A DNA stretch of 64,000 bases, taken from positions 477,269 through 541,268 of the forward strand of contig KE159560.1 of assembly GCA_000403215.2 (NCBI GenBank), read 5' to 3'. Source of the DNA: Lachnospiraceae bacterium A4 (lineage in GTDB: Bacteria > Bacillota > Clostridia > Lachnospirales > Lachnospiraceae). The notes beneath the pieces were generated by a model that saw nothing but the letters and a program-made list of their open reading frames with translations, was not told where the DNA came from and searched no databases. A program made the position numbers and the translations under genes. Position 1 is the first letter of the stretch. The number at the start of each line of letters is the position of its first letter. Below are positions 1 through 9,403 of the stretch, one piece after another.

Positions 1-310
1 TATTCAGAATCGCATTCATATGATTGTCAAACTCATGCTGCCGTGCCCTGATATCCTTTGTCAGCTCCTCCATCGGCTTTATGTACAGCTTGTATATTTT
101 CAACTCCTGCTCCTGCCGCCGCAGCGCCGCATAGTTCTGCGCCCAGTCAAAAAAGCCAAATATAATCACCGAAAAGACAATGCCAAACAGTACCATTACC
201 TTGATATCCAGCGTGTGACTCAGATACAGGTCAACCAGCAGATACAATGCAATGATCAGCGCAACCACACAAAAGATTCTATACAAAAATTTTCTGCCAA
301 GCTCAGCCAT
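1..310 (-). CDS. Sensor histidine kinase, GHKL/LytS-AgrC type (N-terminal part, runs off the window)
   Basis: The first 103 residues of a sensor kinase are visible; the rest lies beyond base 1. Two hydrophobic segments (about residues 10-28 and 37-53) are followed by a coiled linker and an H-box-like motif, RQHEFDNHMNAI, whose His is the expected phosphoacceptor in HPK10/GHKL kinases. The ATG at 310 has an AAGGAG site 9 bases upstream. The LytTR response regulator at 396-1124 is transcribed just before it, so the two form a regulator-kinase operon. The ligand, often a peptide in this family, cannot be told. Confidence 0.8.
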   Translation of the reverse strand, partial: MAELGRKFLYRIFCVVALIIALYLLVDLYLSHTLDIKVMVLFGIVFSVIIFGFFDWAQNYAALRRQEQELKIYKLYIKPMEELTKDIRARQHEFDNHMNAILN

Positions 311-395
311 CACCGCGCACTCCTTCTACATTCACATTTGCCCATTAAGCTATTTCTCCAAAATATTTAGGTGATATCTGCTAGAACCCAAGGAA

Positions 396-1124
396 TCACA
401 CGCACAGTCTTTTCTTAATATCACTTTTGTACGTGATGCCAATCTCCACCTGCTCGCCGTTTTTCATGCGGATCAAGCCATTCACTGTATCTACATACTC
501 AATATAGTCCAGATTTACAACACACATGCGGTGCACCTGCAAAAATTTTTCAGTTGGCAGTTTTTCGAGCAGTTGTTTGATGGACAGATATGGAATCTTC
601 ATTTCTTCTTTTGAGAGTATTAGCTGGACGCCCCGCGGCACTGCTTTCACACACACGATATCCTTGCAGAAGATCTTATAATTGATGCCGTCCTTTTTGA
701 CGACCACAAATGCGTCCCGCGTCTCTCCCTGCTGGGACAAAAACAGCAGTTTTCCGGCAAGCTTCTCAATGTCCTTTTCATTGTACGGCTTGATGAGATA
801 CTGATAACAGTGCAGCTCTCTGTACGCTGTGAGCTCCATATTTGCCAGCGAGGTAATCATCACAATCGGCGTGAACGCATACTCCCGTCTCATGCGGACT
901 TCGCGCGCGAAGGTTATTCCTGAGATATCCTCTTTGTCATTCATGTCGAGATTGATGTCCAGCAAAAAAGCCTGAAAGGGCTGCGCTTCGTTCTCAAGCG
1001 CAGCCCTCGCCTCTTTTAGACTATTTACAGGAACAGCGCACACCCTGTCAGATACTTTTTCCAGCATCGCAGTAATCGCATTTAAGCAGTCCTTACTGTC
1101 CTCTAGCACTAAGATCCTCGTCAT
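396..1124 (-). CDS. LytTR-family response regulator (AgrA/ComE type)
   Basis: This 242-residue regulator has an N-terminal receiver domain: acidic pocket LEDS near residue 7, phosphoacceptor Asp in LLDINLD at about residue 56, and the conserved Lys in LIKPYNEKD near residue 112. From about residue 135 a LytTR DNA-binding domain follows, with the typical FLQVHRMCVVNLDYIE block. It precedes the truncated GHKL kinase and should be phosphorylated by it. An AGGAGG site 9 bases before the ATG supports the start. No LytTR operator pair was identified in the 50 bases upstream. Target genes are unknown. Confidence 0.9.
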   Translation of the reverse strand: MTRILVLEDSKDCLNAITAMLEKVSDRVCAVPVNSLKEARAALENEAQPFQAFLLDINLDMNDKEDISGITFAREVRMRREYAFTPIVMITSLANMELTAYRELHCYQYLIKPYNEKDIEKLAGKLLFLSQQGETRDAFVVVKKDGINYKIFCKDIVCVKAVPRGVQLILSKEEMKIPYLSIKQLLEKLPTEKFLQVHRMCVVNLDYIEYVDTVNGLIRMKNGEQVEIGITYKSDIKKRLCV

Positions 1125-1174
1125 GTGTATCGTTCCTCCTGTTATGTTGTTTCAGCTCAGCGCTTCTGCGCCAG

Positions 1175-2089
1175 TTATTTCAAGATTTCCCCAACAGATT
1201 TCGTAAGCCCTGCGACTCCTTGGATTTCCGAAGGAATGATTATCTTTGTCGCGTTGCCGTTTGCAGCTTTCTCAAATGCCTCAAGCTTCTTAATCGTGAG
1301 CACTGCTTCGTCGGCGCCTGCTTCCTTCAGGAATTTAATACCCTCTGCGTTTGCCATCTGCACGACGCGGATTGCCTCCGCCTGACCTTCCGCCTCGCGG
1401 ATTCTCTTCTCTTTCTCAGCCTCCGCGCGGAGAATTGCAGCCTGCTTTTCTGCCTCCGCCTCAAGAATGGCTGATTCTTTCTGACCCTCTGCCACAAGAA
1501 TCGTCGATTTTTTCTCACCCTCTGCACGAAGAATCGCTTCACGGCGCTCACGCTCTGCCTTCATCTGCTTCTCCATTGCATTCCGGATTGCTTCGGGCGG
1601 AATGATGTTCTTTAACTCGACGCGGTTGACCTTAATACCCCACGGGTCTGTGGCAACATCCAGCGCTGAGCGCATACTTGTATTAATTGTTTCCCTCGAC
1701 GTGAGCGTCTGGTCAAGCTCCATCTCACCGATAATATTTCTCAGTGTTGTCGCAGTCAGCTTCTCAATCGCCATAATCGGGTTATCCACGCCATACGCGT
1801 ACATCTTTGGGTCTGTGATCTGGAAAAATACAACCGTGTCGATCTGCATGGTTACGTTGTCCTTTGTGATCACAGGCTGCGGCGGGAAATCCACCACCTG
1901 CTCTTTCAGATTTACTTTCTTTGCAACTCTGTCCAGAAAAGGAATCTTGAAATGCAGTCCTACACCCCATGTCGTATCATATCCGCCAAGCCGTTCTATA
2001 ACATATGCATACGCCTGTGGAACGATACGCACATTTGCCGCCAGAAGCACAATCATAATAAATAATATAACCAATAAAATTTCTATCAT
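1175..2089 (-). CDS. SPFH/Band 7 (stomatin-like) membrane scaffold protein
   Basis: The 304-residue protein has one N-terminal membrane segment (about residues 2-18), then an SPFH/Band 7 domain beginning RIVPQAYAYVIERLGGY. A long Glu/Ala-rich coiled coil follows (about residues 175-235, repeated EAE-KQAAILRAEAE pattern), and a stomatin-type C-terminus (QGVAGLTKSVGEIL). This is the usual size and layout of the QmcA/stomatin family, which assemble as oligomers on the inner leaflet in flotillin-like microdomains. The NfeD-like gene at 2126-2566 lies directly upstream in the same direction, the standard SPFH-NfeD operon. The client proteins are unknown. Confidence 0.92.
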   Translation of the reverse strand: MIEILLVILFIMIVLLAANVRIVPQAYAYVIERLGGYDTTWGVGLHFKIPFLDRVAKKVNLKEQVVDFPPQPVITKDNVTMQIDTVVFFQITDPKMYAYGVDNPIMAIEKLTATTLRNIIGEMELDQTLTSRETINTSMRSALDVATDPWGIKVNRVELKNIIPPEAIRNAMEKQMKAERERREAILRAEGEKKSTILVAEGQKESAILEAEAEKQAAILRAEAEKEKRIREAEGQAEAIRVVQMANAEGIKFLKEAGADEAVLTIKKLEAFEKAANGNATKIIIPSEIQGVAGLTKSVGEILK

Positions 2090-2125
2090 ACGGAAACCTC
2101 CTCCTCAAAACCTTACAAACATGTT

Positions 2126-2566
2126 TCAGCCATCTTCATACTTCTCTACGATCAGCCGCACTCCTTTGATGTCAACGACCTTTGCAAGACTTCCTGCCGC
2201 GATTTTGTTCTGGTCTCCGTCTGCGCGCACCGTCCATTCCTGACCGTTTACAACTGCGCTTCCCTGCCCTGCAATGTTGTCAACATCCTGTGTGATTCTC
2301 ACTACTTTTCCGATGATTCCCTCGTAATTCGTCCTTGTGCGTGTATTGTTTATGTAACGTATCGCCAAGGGTCTTGTGAATATCAGCATTCCGAGTGATA
2401 CCAGCAGAAATACTGTCATCTGAAGTATGATTCCGCCTCCCAGCATCGAGACGATAATTGCAAACAATGAGCCGATTGCAAACCAGATGGTAGTGAGTCC
2501 TACCGTTACAATCTCAATGATAATGAGTACGATCATGGCAGCAAGCCACACCATTGTGTTTGTCAT
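2126..2566 (-). CDS. NfeD-like membrane protein (short form)
   Basis: This 146-residue short NfeD protein has three to four hydrophobic helices in residues 1-75 and a C-terminal OB-fold (about residues 85-144: EGIIGKVVRITQDVD, then GQEWTVRADG). Short NfeD proteins lack the ClpP-like protease domain and act with SPFH partners in membrane organisation. The ATG at 2566 is chosen because GGAGGA lies 7 bases before it; an upstream in-frame ATG would start before that ribosome site. The SPFH gene follows 36 bases later, so the two are almost certainly co-transcribed. Confidence 0.88.
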   Translation of the reverse strand: MTNTMVWLAAMIVLIIIEIVTVGLTTIWFAIGSLFAIIVSMLGGGIILQMTVFLLVSLGMLIFTRPLAIRYINNTRTRTNYEGIIGKVVRITQDVDNIAGQGSAVVNGQEWTVRADGDQNKIAAGSLAKVVDIKGVRLIVEKYEDG

Positions 2567-2706
2567 GAAATCTCCTCCTTTCTTTTTCACTCACTCAGGA
2601 GTCTTTGCAGTAATCTTATCTTCCTGATACCTATACCTTACCGCATCTTTTCATTTCGCACAATGGGTTTTGCGTGAATCGCGTGATTTCCGTATTTAAT
2701 GCATGT

Positions 2707-3264
2707 TTATCCATTGATACCCTGACGGTAGGCGGTCAGCTCCTTCTTAAAGGCTTCTGTCTGATCATAACCGCAGGAGAACATCTCAGGACAGAACCCC
2801 CTGTAAATACACTCCCTCACCATGCAGCTTGCAAGCTCTGGCTCTGTCTTTGCGACCTCCTCCCTGACAAGCTGCCACGCTTCACGCGTCTCAAGACTGG
2901 CACAACTGCATAGACGCTTGCGGCTGATATTGATTAACGCCTGCGCGTCCGCCTCGCACGCATGGTTGACCAACGCGCCCTGCGGCAGCTCATCACGGCT
3001 GACGCCTGTACGGTCACTGCGCTGCGTGGATACCCAGTGTTCAATTCCTATTTTATGCCGCACCATATGTACACTTACCCAAGATTTTAAATCCTTCCAG
3101 CGCCAGTAGAATTTCATGCGCCGGATTGGTGAATGTTCTGACAAGATCAGTTTCCGTTTCCAGACAGAATCCGGATATTTTCCCGTGGTCTTGTTGATGG
3201 TGTTCATGGCAGCATCTTTTATATCCTGCCAGTTCTCCTCGTGTTTAAACTGATCAATCTGCAT
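2707..3264 (-). CDS. ThyX-like (FAD-dependent thymidylate synthase family) protein with altered signature
   Basis: The 185-residue protein aligns by eye to ThyX along its length. SEHSPIRR matches the early substrate-binding block. VRHKIGIEHWVS keeps the ThyX spacing R-H-x-x7-S but has Lys in place of the second Arg of RHR-x7-S. The C-terminal helix KRLCSCASLETREAW and the CPEMFSCG end match the usual ThyX tail. ThyX makes dTMP from dUMP using FAD and methylene-tetrahydrofolate. The changed signature and the short N-terminus leave activity uncertain. It may be a divergent enzyme or a paralogue with another role. It ends a small run with the DUF3783 gene 3 bases upstream. Confidence 0.65.
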   Translation of the reverse strand: MQIDQFKHEENWQDIKDAAMNTINKTTGKYPDSVWKRKLILSEHSPIRRMKFYWRWKDLKSWVSVHMVRHKIGIEHWVSTQRSDRTGVSRDELPQGALVNHACEADAQALINISRKRLCSCASLETREAWQLVREEVAKTEPELASCMVRECIYRGFCPEMFSCGYDQTEAFKKELTAYRQGING

Positions 3265-3267
3265 TTT

Positions 3268-3699
3268 TTATTCCCTCTCTTTTCTGGCCTCCGACAATCT
3301 CCTGACAGTTCCCTCGAGCTGCGCTCTCTCAGAAGAAAGCTCTTTGATTAACTGATACAGCGTCCAGTTGATATTTTTGGGAGTGGTGACTGCCTTGAGG
3401 TGCACTGGCGGGATCCCTACATTTTTATAAGAAAGTAAAAATTCATCTAAACTCTTGTTCTGTATCCCTGAAAAGATAATAATTTCCGGCATACCAAAGA
3501 TCGCTGGCGGCTTCTCGGTCTGCGTCCAGTCCAGCGGAGTGATATTCTTCAAACCAACAAGTTTTCCAATCTGTGTATTGAGGTCTGACGGCTTTAACGG
3601 TTTCATTTCGATGGACATACTCATGCCAATTACTTCCATCTGTATCTTCTTCTTTTCGTCCTGCACATAATACAAAATCATGCCCTTTTTCTCTTCCAT
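3268..3699 (-). CDS. DUF3783-domain protein of unknown function
   Basis: This 143-residue soluble protein carries a DUF3783-like module at about residues 75-120. Its core PEIIIFSGIQNKSLDEFL is followed by a conserved-looking KAVTTPKNINWTLYQLI stretch, and the C-terminus is a charged helix (SSERAQLEGTVRRLSEARKERE). No catalytic motif is visible and the biochemical role of the family is unknown. The ATG at 3699 is preferred over a GTG two codons upstream. It is 3 bases from the ThyX-like gene, suggesting translation coupling, and follows the CsoR-like gene. Confidence 0.7.
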   Translation of the reverse strand: MEEKKGMILYYVQDEKKKIQMEVIGMSMSIEMKPLKPSDLNTQIGKLVGLKNITPLDWTQTEKPPAIFGMPEIIIFSGIQNKSLDEFLLSYKNVGIPPVHLKAVTTPKNINWTLYQLIKELSSERAQLEGTVRRLSEARKERE

Positions 3700-3730
3700 T
3701 CTCACACCATGCCTTTCTTATGAACGAATC

Positions 3731-4045
3731 TTATAAAAATTTGTCGATCGCCTTTTTGAGCTCCTCGATCGCTTCTGTATCATTCTCCCGCACCGCATCG
3801 ACAATACAGTGGTCAATATGATCTTTTAAAATCACGCGGCTGACGCCGCCGATTGCAGACTTGACCGCCGCAAGCTGGATTAATACTTCACTGCAGTCCC
3901 TGCCGTTTTCCACCATTGTTTTCACAGCTTCCATGTGTCCTATGATTTTGGACATTCTGTTTAGGACTGCTTTGGTTTCTTTATGCGTATGTGTATGTGC
4001 AGCGCCCAATTCATGCATTTTTTCATGTGTCAGTTCTTTTTCCAT
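3731..4045 (-). CDS. CsoR/FrmR-family metal-sensing transcriptional repressor
   Basis: The 104-residue all-helical DUF156 protein has the copper-type ligand set: Cys in GRDCSEVL (about residue 51), then His and Cys in the DHIDHC block (the His four residues before the Cys). This is the C-H-C trio of CsoR rather than the N-terminal Pro/Cys pair of formaldehyde sensors. The N-terminus is His-rich (HTHTHKE), which is not typical of minimal CsoR. Such proteins bind operator DNA as tetramers and release it on Cu(I) binding. No copper exporter gene is adjacent, so the target is unclear. Confidence 0.85.
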   Translation of the reverse strand: MEKELTHEKMHELGAAHTHTHKETKAVLNRMSKIIGHMEAVKTMVENGRDCSEVLIQLAAVKSAIGGVSRVILKDHIDHCIVDAVRENDTEAIEELKKAIDKFL

Positions 4046-4072
4046 CTCAATCTCCCATGCCGTCCCAAAACG

Positions 4073-5266
4073 TTATACAAAATCTGACAATACCGTATTG
4101 CTGACATCGATTCCTGCATCTGTCAGCATGATGATATCACCCTCCTGCGCCATCATTCCCATCTGAAGCCACTTTTGCAGCGCAGAACCATATATTTCAT
4201 TGATGTCCGCCTCAAAGCTGTCGGCAAACTCCTGCTTCGAGACGCCTTCCATCATGCGCAGCCCCAGAAACATAAATTCCGCCATCTGCTCTAAGTGAGA
4301 AAGTCTGGTTACAGCCTCCTTCACAGTTCGTTCTGAACTTATGTTCTTTGCCAGCCTACTGTCATACTGTTTTAAATTGTGTTCCTGAAACACGGTAAGA
4401 TACCGTTCCATCTCCTTTGTGTTCTCCCACCGCCAGTTTCCTACCGTAGAGCTGGCGCCTAGTCCAAAACCCGCAAAATCTGCCGTATGCCAGACTCCCC
4501 GCTGCCAGTAGATACAATTATGCCTGCACTCAAAACCATGCTTTGCATAGTTTGAAATCTCATAGCGGCGATAGCCGTGCTCTGCCAGTATCCGTTTGGT
4601 CTCCTGATACATCTGCCTGTCCTCCTCCTCGTCAGGCACAGGCGCCCATGTATCCCGGTGCTCATAGAGCTGCGTTCCCTCTTCTATAATCAGGCTGTAT
4701 GCCGATATATGCTCAGGCTGCAATGCCACCACCTTTTCAAGCGTCCGAACCCAGTTTTCTATATGCTGCCCCGGCAGCGCAGACATCAGATCAATATTAA
4801 TATTCGCAAAACCAGCCTCTCTTGCCTGATGATACGTCTGTAAAAACGCTTCATATGTGTGAATGCGCCCCAGCATTTTCAGCTCGGTATTATCCGCAGA
4901 CTGCAAGCCGATACTGAACCTGTTTATGCCAGCCTGTTTGAAGTTCACAAGCTTATCCCAAGCTGCTGTTCCCGGATTCATCTCGAGTGTGATTTCTGCA
5001 TCTGCATCAATGCGATAATGCTCTCTCAGACAATCTAATATTCTGGCAATATCCCCAGCTTCTAAAACAGATGGGGTGCCGCCGCCAAAAAAGATGGTCT
5101 TGACAGTATACACCGCATAATGCTTGGATTCCCAGACAATCTCCCTCAGCAGCGCATCCACATATTCCTGCTGCCGCTGTCTGGTCGCTGGTCCTGAGAG
5201 AAAATCGCAGTAGACACATTTTTGGATACAAAAAGGAATATGAATGTACACCCCCATTGAACGCAT
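4073..5266 (-). CDS. hemW: Radical SAM heme chaperone HemW (coproporphyrinogen III oxidase-like)
   Basis: The 397-residue protein opens MRSMGVYIHIPFCIQKCVYCDF, with the radical-SAM CxxxCxxC cluster motif and the HemW N-terminus. FFGGGTPS, EMNPGT and RFSIGLQS follow in family order, and a HemW C-terminal domain ends it. Known HemW proteins bind heme and a 4Fe-4S cluster and act in heme delivery; older annotations call them oxygen-independent coproporphyrinogen oxidases. It follows lepA by 18 bases, the common lepA-hemW arrangement. A second in-frame ATG at 5257 could be the true start, as no strong ribosome site decides it. Confidence 0.93.
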   Translation of the reverse strand: MRSMGVYIHIPFCIQKCVYCDFLSGPATRQRQQEYVDALLREIVWESKHYAVYTVKTIFFGGGTPSVLEAGDIARILDCLREHYRIDADAEITLEMNPGTAAWDKLVNFKQAGINRFSIGLQSADNTELKMLGRIHTYEAFLQTYHQAREAGFANINIDLMSALPGQHIENWVRTLEKVVALQPEHISAYSLIIEEGTQLYEHRDTWAPVPDEEEDRQMYQETKRILAEHGYRRYEISNYAKHGFECRHNCIYWQRGVWHTADFAGFGLGASSTVGNWRWENTKEMERYLTVFQEHNLKQYDSRLAKNISSERTVKEAVTRLSHLEQMAEFMFLGLRMMEGVSKQEFADSFEADINEIYGSALQKWLQMGMMAQEGDIIMLTDAGIDVSNTVLSDFV

Positions 5267-5284
5267 TGCATGAATACCCCGCTA

Positions 5285-7102
5285 TTACTTTGAATCATCG
5301 AGCTTGAGCACTGACATAAACGCCTTCTGCGGAATCTCGACATTGCCGACCTGCCGCATACGCTTTTTGCCCTCTTTTTGCTTCTCGAGAAGTTTCTTTT
5401 TGCGCGTGATATCGCCGCCGTAGCACTTTGCCAATACATCTTTGCGCATTGCCTTGACGGTCTCACGGGCAATGACCTTGCCGCCCACTGCCGCCTGTAT
5501 GGGTATCTCGAACAAATGCCGCGGAATCTCGTCTTTTAGTTTCTCGCACATTCGTCTCCCCCTGTCGTAAGCAGATTGTTTGTGCACGATAAAGGACAAG
5601 GCGTCCACCTCCTCCTTGTTGATGAGGATATCCAGCTTGACAAGCTCAGACTGCTCATATCCTTTGATATCGTAGTCAAAAGACGCATATCCTCTCGAGC
5701 GCGACTTGAGTGCGTCGAAAAAGTCATAGATAATCTCATTTAATGGAAGCTCATAACGCAGCAATGCCCTTGTTTCCTCCACATACTCCATGCCAAGATA
5801 GCGTCCGCGCCGCTCTTGGCAAAGCTCCATAATCGAACCGATAAATTCCGTCGTGACCATGATTTCTGCTGTGACAATCGGTTCCTCCATATAGTCAATC
5901 TCCGAGGGGTCTGGCAGATTTGACGGGTTGGTCAGCTCTATCATATCGCCGTTTGTCTTGTAAACCTTATAGACAACGCCCGGCGCCGTCGTCACAAGGT
6001 CAAGATTGTACTCGCGCTCGAGACGTTCCTGTATGATTTCAAGGTGCAGCAGCCCTAAAAATCCGCATCGGAAACCAAAGCCCAGCGCGATGGAGGTCTC
6101 AGGCTCATAGAACAGCGACGCATCGTTTAATTGCAGTTTTTCCAGTGCGTCCCTCAAATCAGGATACTTTGCGCCGTCTGCGGGATAAAGTCCGCAATAC
6201 ACCATGGAGAGCACCTTCTTGTAGCCCGGCAGCGGCTCTGCGCAGGGCTTCTCCGCATCTGTAACCGTGTCACCGACTGCGGTGTCCTTCACATTTTTGA
6301 TAGATGCAGTCAGATACCCCACCATTCCGGCGGAGAGTTCTTCGCAGGGAATAAACTGTCCTGCGCCAAAGTACCCTACCTCCACAACATCAGCCATAGC
6401 GCCTGTCGCCATCATCTTGATTTTTGTTCCTTTCGAAACCCTGCCCTCCATAATGCGGCAGAATACAATAACACCTTTATAAGAATCATAGACTGAATCG
6501 AAGATGAGCGCCTGCAATGGATTGTCTGCACTGCCCTTGGGAGCTGGAATTTTAGCGATAATCGCTTCCAGCACGTCCTCTATGCCCACGCCATTTTTCG
6601 CGGAGATCAGCGGCGCATCTTGCGCCTCAATGCCGATGACATCTTCAATCTCATTTTTCACCCAGTCAGGACGCGCGCTTGGCAGGTCAATCTTGTTGAT
6701 GACCGGAAACACGTCAAGATCGTGGTCCAGCGCAAGATACACATTTGCCAGTGTCTGCGCCTCAATCCCCTGCGCTGCGTCCACGACAAGAATTGCCCCG
6801 TCACAGGCTGCAAGTGCGCGGCTCACTTCATAATTGAAATCGACATGTCCCGGCGTGTCGATCAGATTTAAAATATACTCATTCCCGTCCTGCGCCCTGT
6901 ATACAGTGCGGACAGTCTGCGCCTTGATCGTAATGCCGCGCTCGCGCTCTAAATCCATGTTGTCGAGAATCTGGTCCTGCATCTCACGGCTGGTCAAAAG
7001 TCCTGTCTTTTCTATGATTCTGTCTGCAAGTGTGGATTTGCCGTGATCAATGTGTGCCACAATGCAGAAATTTCTGATTTTACTTTGATCTATCGTTGAC
7101 AT
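5285..7102 (-). CDS. lepA: Elongation factor 4 (LepA), back-translocating GTPase
   Basis: At 605 residues this is full-length LepA. It has G1 [13 protein letters not shown] (residues 17-29), the switch region [13 protein letters not shown]3 DTPGHVDF and G4 NKIDLP, then EF-G-like domains and the LepA-specific C-terminal domain with [16 protein letters not shown]. LepA binds the ribosome and affects elongation and assembly under stress. The ATG at 7102 has AAGGAG 9 bases before it. It starts 5 bases after the potD stop, so it is likely also read from the polyamine-transport operon, and hemW follows. Confidence 0.98.
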   Translation of the reverse strand: MSTIDQSKIRNFCIVAHIDHGKSTLADRIIEKTGLLTSREMQDQILDNMDLERERGITIKAQTVRTVYRAQDGNEYILNLIDTPGHVDFNYEVSRALAACDGAILVVDAAQGIEAQTLANVYLALDHDLDVFPVINKIDLPSARPDWVKNEIEDVIGIEAQDAPLISAKNGVGIEDVLEAIIAKIPAPKGSADNPLQALIFDSVYDSYKGVIVFCRIMEGRVSKGTKIKMMATGAMADVVEVGYFGAGQFIPCEELSAGMVGYLTASIKNVKDTAVGDTVTDAEKPCAEPLPGYKKVLSMVYCGLYPADGAKYPDLRDALEKLQLNDASLFYEPETSIALGFGFRCGFLGLLHLEIIQERLEREYNLDLVTTAPGVVYKVYKTNGDMIELTNPSNLPDPSEIDYMEEPIVTAEIMVTTEFIGSIMELCQERRGRYLGMEYVEETRALLRYELPLNEIIYDFFDALKSRSRGYASFDYDIKGYEQSELVKLDILINKEEVDALSFIVHKQSAYDRGRRMCEKLKDEIPRHLFEIPIQAAVGGKVIARETVKAMRKDVLAKCYGGDITRKKKLLEKQKEGKKRMRQVGNVEIPQKAFMSVLKLDDSK

Positions 7103-7107
7103 TTGAT

Positions 7108-8595
7108 TTATCTCCTTCTACTTTTTCTAAATCCCATAGATACCATGAAAAGCAGTGCGGCAAGCAGCGCCAGCCAGACACCCATCGGCACCTCCTCAAT
7201 GTCAAAGCATCGGACATTGATCCACATTTGATTGATCGCCTTATTTGCATCTGCGTCAAAATACCGCATAATCGCTGTTCTTTCCATGACCTCCTGCGGC
7301 GGATACTGGCTGTATAGCTGCCTGCCCATCTGGCTGACTGACGATTGCAGCATATAACGCGCATCGCTGTTCTCCCCGCTAAAGAAATATCCAACTGGAT
7401 ACTCCATCAACTCTTCCTCTTCGCCGTCAGCGCCGTAACACCATTTCAAATACTCATACACAGTGTTATCCTGCGCATTGCCGGCTATCGACGATGTGTA
7501 GCCGATATAGTACATATTTCTGACTGCATTGTCCGTCCTTGACAAAAAATTGACAAACGCCTCCGCTGCATGCTGCCTGTCTGCGTCTGTGCGGATACCG
7601 TTTTTGAGCATCACCCAGCCGTCAAACCACAGGTTTGTGCTTTCTTTGGGCACTGCAAAGCGCAGTTCGAAATCATCTTCGTCCGCCTGCTCCATCGCGT
7701 ATACCGCGTCGCCCGACCATTGGTAATTTGCCACAATTTTCCCTGTGATCATATCTGCCTTTCCGCTGTCCGTCTCAAGAGAATATACGTTGTCCATCAG
7801 TTGATTCAAAAGCTCCTGTGCCTGCGCAATGGTTTCCGGGCGCACATCATTCATCACATCTGCAAGCCGCTCTGTATAGTCTGCCGACTTGATAAAAGCC
7901 TCATCTGTCAGCTCGTCCTTCTTCAAAATACCAAGCGCTGCAAAATAAGAATCGCGCACATTATCCTTCAAGGTAATCTGCCTGTTAAATTTGGGATTGC
8001 CAAAGATTTCCCAAGTGGAAGCCTCCTCCTCTGTCACAAGCGCCGGATTATAGAGCACGCCTGTGATTCCCCACATGTAGCCTGCGGCATACGTACTCCA
8101 TGACTGACCATGAAGCTCGTTGGTTTCCAATGTTTTTTGTATATAGGGAGACACATTCCGAATATAAAAATTATTGGCATCCTGCGTGTCAAAAAAGTTG
8201 TCGGAATAGGGTATCAGCCTGTCCTCTGCGATGAGCTTCATAATCATATACTCCGACGGACACACCAAATCATAGGAATCGCCCATATTCAACTGATTGT
8301 ACAAATCCTCGTTTGTGCCAAAGCAGGAGTACTCTACGCGCACCGTTTTGCCGTAAGTCTCCCGATACCAGTCCTCAAATTCTTCATACAGCGGCTTCTC
8401 TCCATAAATCACCGTGCCGTTGTCAAGCTCGATCGCTTCGTCTTTGTCCCACTCGCCAAGATCAATGTACTCCTCCCAACTGCACACGCGCAGTACAATT
8501 GGTTTCTCCTGCGCGGATACAGACTGTCCCAGTAATCCGCACAGTCCAAGCACGCCCATGCCAGCAAACCGATGCATTCTCTTACTCTTTCTCAT
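7108..8595 (-). CDS. potD: Spermidine/putrescine ABC transporter substrate-binding protein, C-terminally membrane-anchored
   Basis: This PotD-type periplasmic-binding-like protein of 495 residues has an N-terminal signal peptide ending near ...QSVSAQEKP. There is no lipobox Cys, unlike most Gram-positive binding proteins. Instead the last ~25 residues form a hydrophobic helix ([21 protein letters not shown]) followed by basic residues, FRKSRRR, which should anchor it in the membrane. Family features such as the [12 protein letters not shown] block and the Trp/Asp-rich polyamine pocket region are present. The start at 8595 lies inside the last 14 bases of potC, so translation is coupled. Confidence 0.9.
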   Translation of the reverse strand: MRKSKRMHRFAGMGVLGLCGLLGQSVSAQEKPIVLRVCSWEEYIDLGEWDKDEAIELDNGTVIYGEKPLYEEFEDWYRETYGKTVRVEYSCFGTNEDLYNQLNMGDSYDLVCPSEYMIMKLIAEDRLIPYSDNFFDTQDANNFYIRNVSPYIQKTLETNELHGQSWSTYAAGYMWGITGVLYNPALVTEEEASTWEIFGNPKFNRQITLKDNVRDSYFAALGILKKDELTDEAFIKSADYTERLADVMNDVRPETIAQAQELLNQLMDNVYSLETDSGKADMITGKIVANYQWSGDAVYAMEQADEDDFELRFAVPKESTNLWFDGWVMLKNGIRTDADRQHAAEAFVNFLSRTDNAVRNMYYIGYTSSIAGNAQDNTVYEYLKWCYGADGEEEELMEYPVGYFFSGENSDARYMLQSSVSQMGRQLYSQYPPQEVMERTAIMRYFDADANKAINQMWINVRCFDIEEVPMGVWLALLAALLFMVSMGFRKSRRR

Positions 8596-9403
8596 TTCCT
8601 GCTCCTGCCCTCTTGCCGTCTTTGTCACTCCTGTTTCCTGTCATATTCATGACAAACACCATCAGCACCACCACTACAAATATAATCGTAGAAAGTGCCC
8701 ACAGTGCTGTCTTAATCTCTGTCTGGGACCCTCTTGTCGCATTCACCACATAGGTGCTGATCGTATCAAAGGTCGCAGGCTTTGTATAGCTCGTGATAAA
8801 ATAATCATCTAGTGAAAGTGTCACTGCCAGCGCAAAACCAGACACCACGCCCGGAAAAATCTGCGGCAGCACGACACGCCTCAGCGCCACTGTCGGAGAC
8901 GCCCCCAAATCCAGCGCCGCCTCATAGAGACTGTTGTCCATCTGCTTTAATCTGGGAACTACAGACAGATACACAAAAGGCGCCTCCAGCACCACATGGC
9001 CAATCAGCAGCGAGATAAAGCTGCCCTTATCTACGCCGCATACCCCGATCAGTAAAATACACAGCGAAAATGCTGTCACCACCTCCGCATTGACGACAGG
9101 AACCTGATTCAGCGCCCCCACTACCGCGTTCCCAAACCGCCCGGAATAAAAGACGCCCACAGCGCCGAGCGTGCCAAGCACAGTTGAGACAAAAGCCGAG
9201 CCAATCGCAAGCAGCAGTGTCCCTGCAATCATTGCCCGCAAATCAGGTTTTGTGAACAGCGTCTCATAATTCTTTAATGTAAAACCATGAATCGCCCCAA
9301 TATTTGCAGAGTCTGTAAAGCTGTACACCGCAAGCACAAAAATCGGCAGATACAGTATGAGAATCATAAGTGCCAGAAATACCCTGCCAAAAACCTTTTT
9401 CAT
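8582..9403 (-). CDS. potC: Spermidine/putrescine ABC transporter permease PotC
   Basis: The 273-residue permease has about six hydrophobic segments and the BPD-transporter EAA loop (YEAALDLGASPTVALRRVVLPQI) at about residues 160-183, which contacts the ATPase PotA. The sequence LSLDDYFITSYTKP is typical of PotC. It starts at 9403 with GAGGAGG upstream and overlaps the potB stop codon, and its own 3' end overlaps potD. It works with PotB as the transmembrane pore for polyamine import. Confidence 0.95.
   Translation of the reverse strand: MKKVFGRVFLALMILILYLPIFVLAVYSFTDSANIGAIHGFTLKNYETLFTKPDLRAMIAGTLLLAIGSAFVSTVLGTLGAVGVFYSGRFGNAVVGALNQVPVVNAEVVTAFSLCILLIGVCGVDKGSFISLLIGHVVLEAPFVYLSVVPRLKQMDNSLYEAALDLGASPTVALRRVVLPQIFPGVVSGFALAVTLSLDDYFITSYTKPATFDTISTYVVNATRGSQTEIKTALWALSTIIFVVVVLMVFVMNMTGNRSDKDGKRAGAGNEKE

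Noticed and set aside
20-370. 116-codon plus-strand frame at the left edge.
   Set aside because: Antisense to the histidine kinase N-terminus, whose reading frame has clear membrane helices and an H-box.
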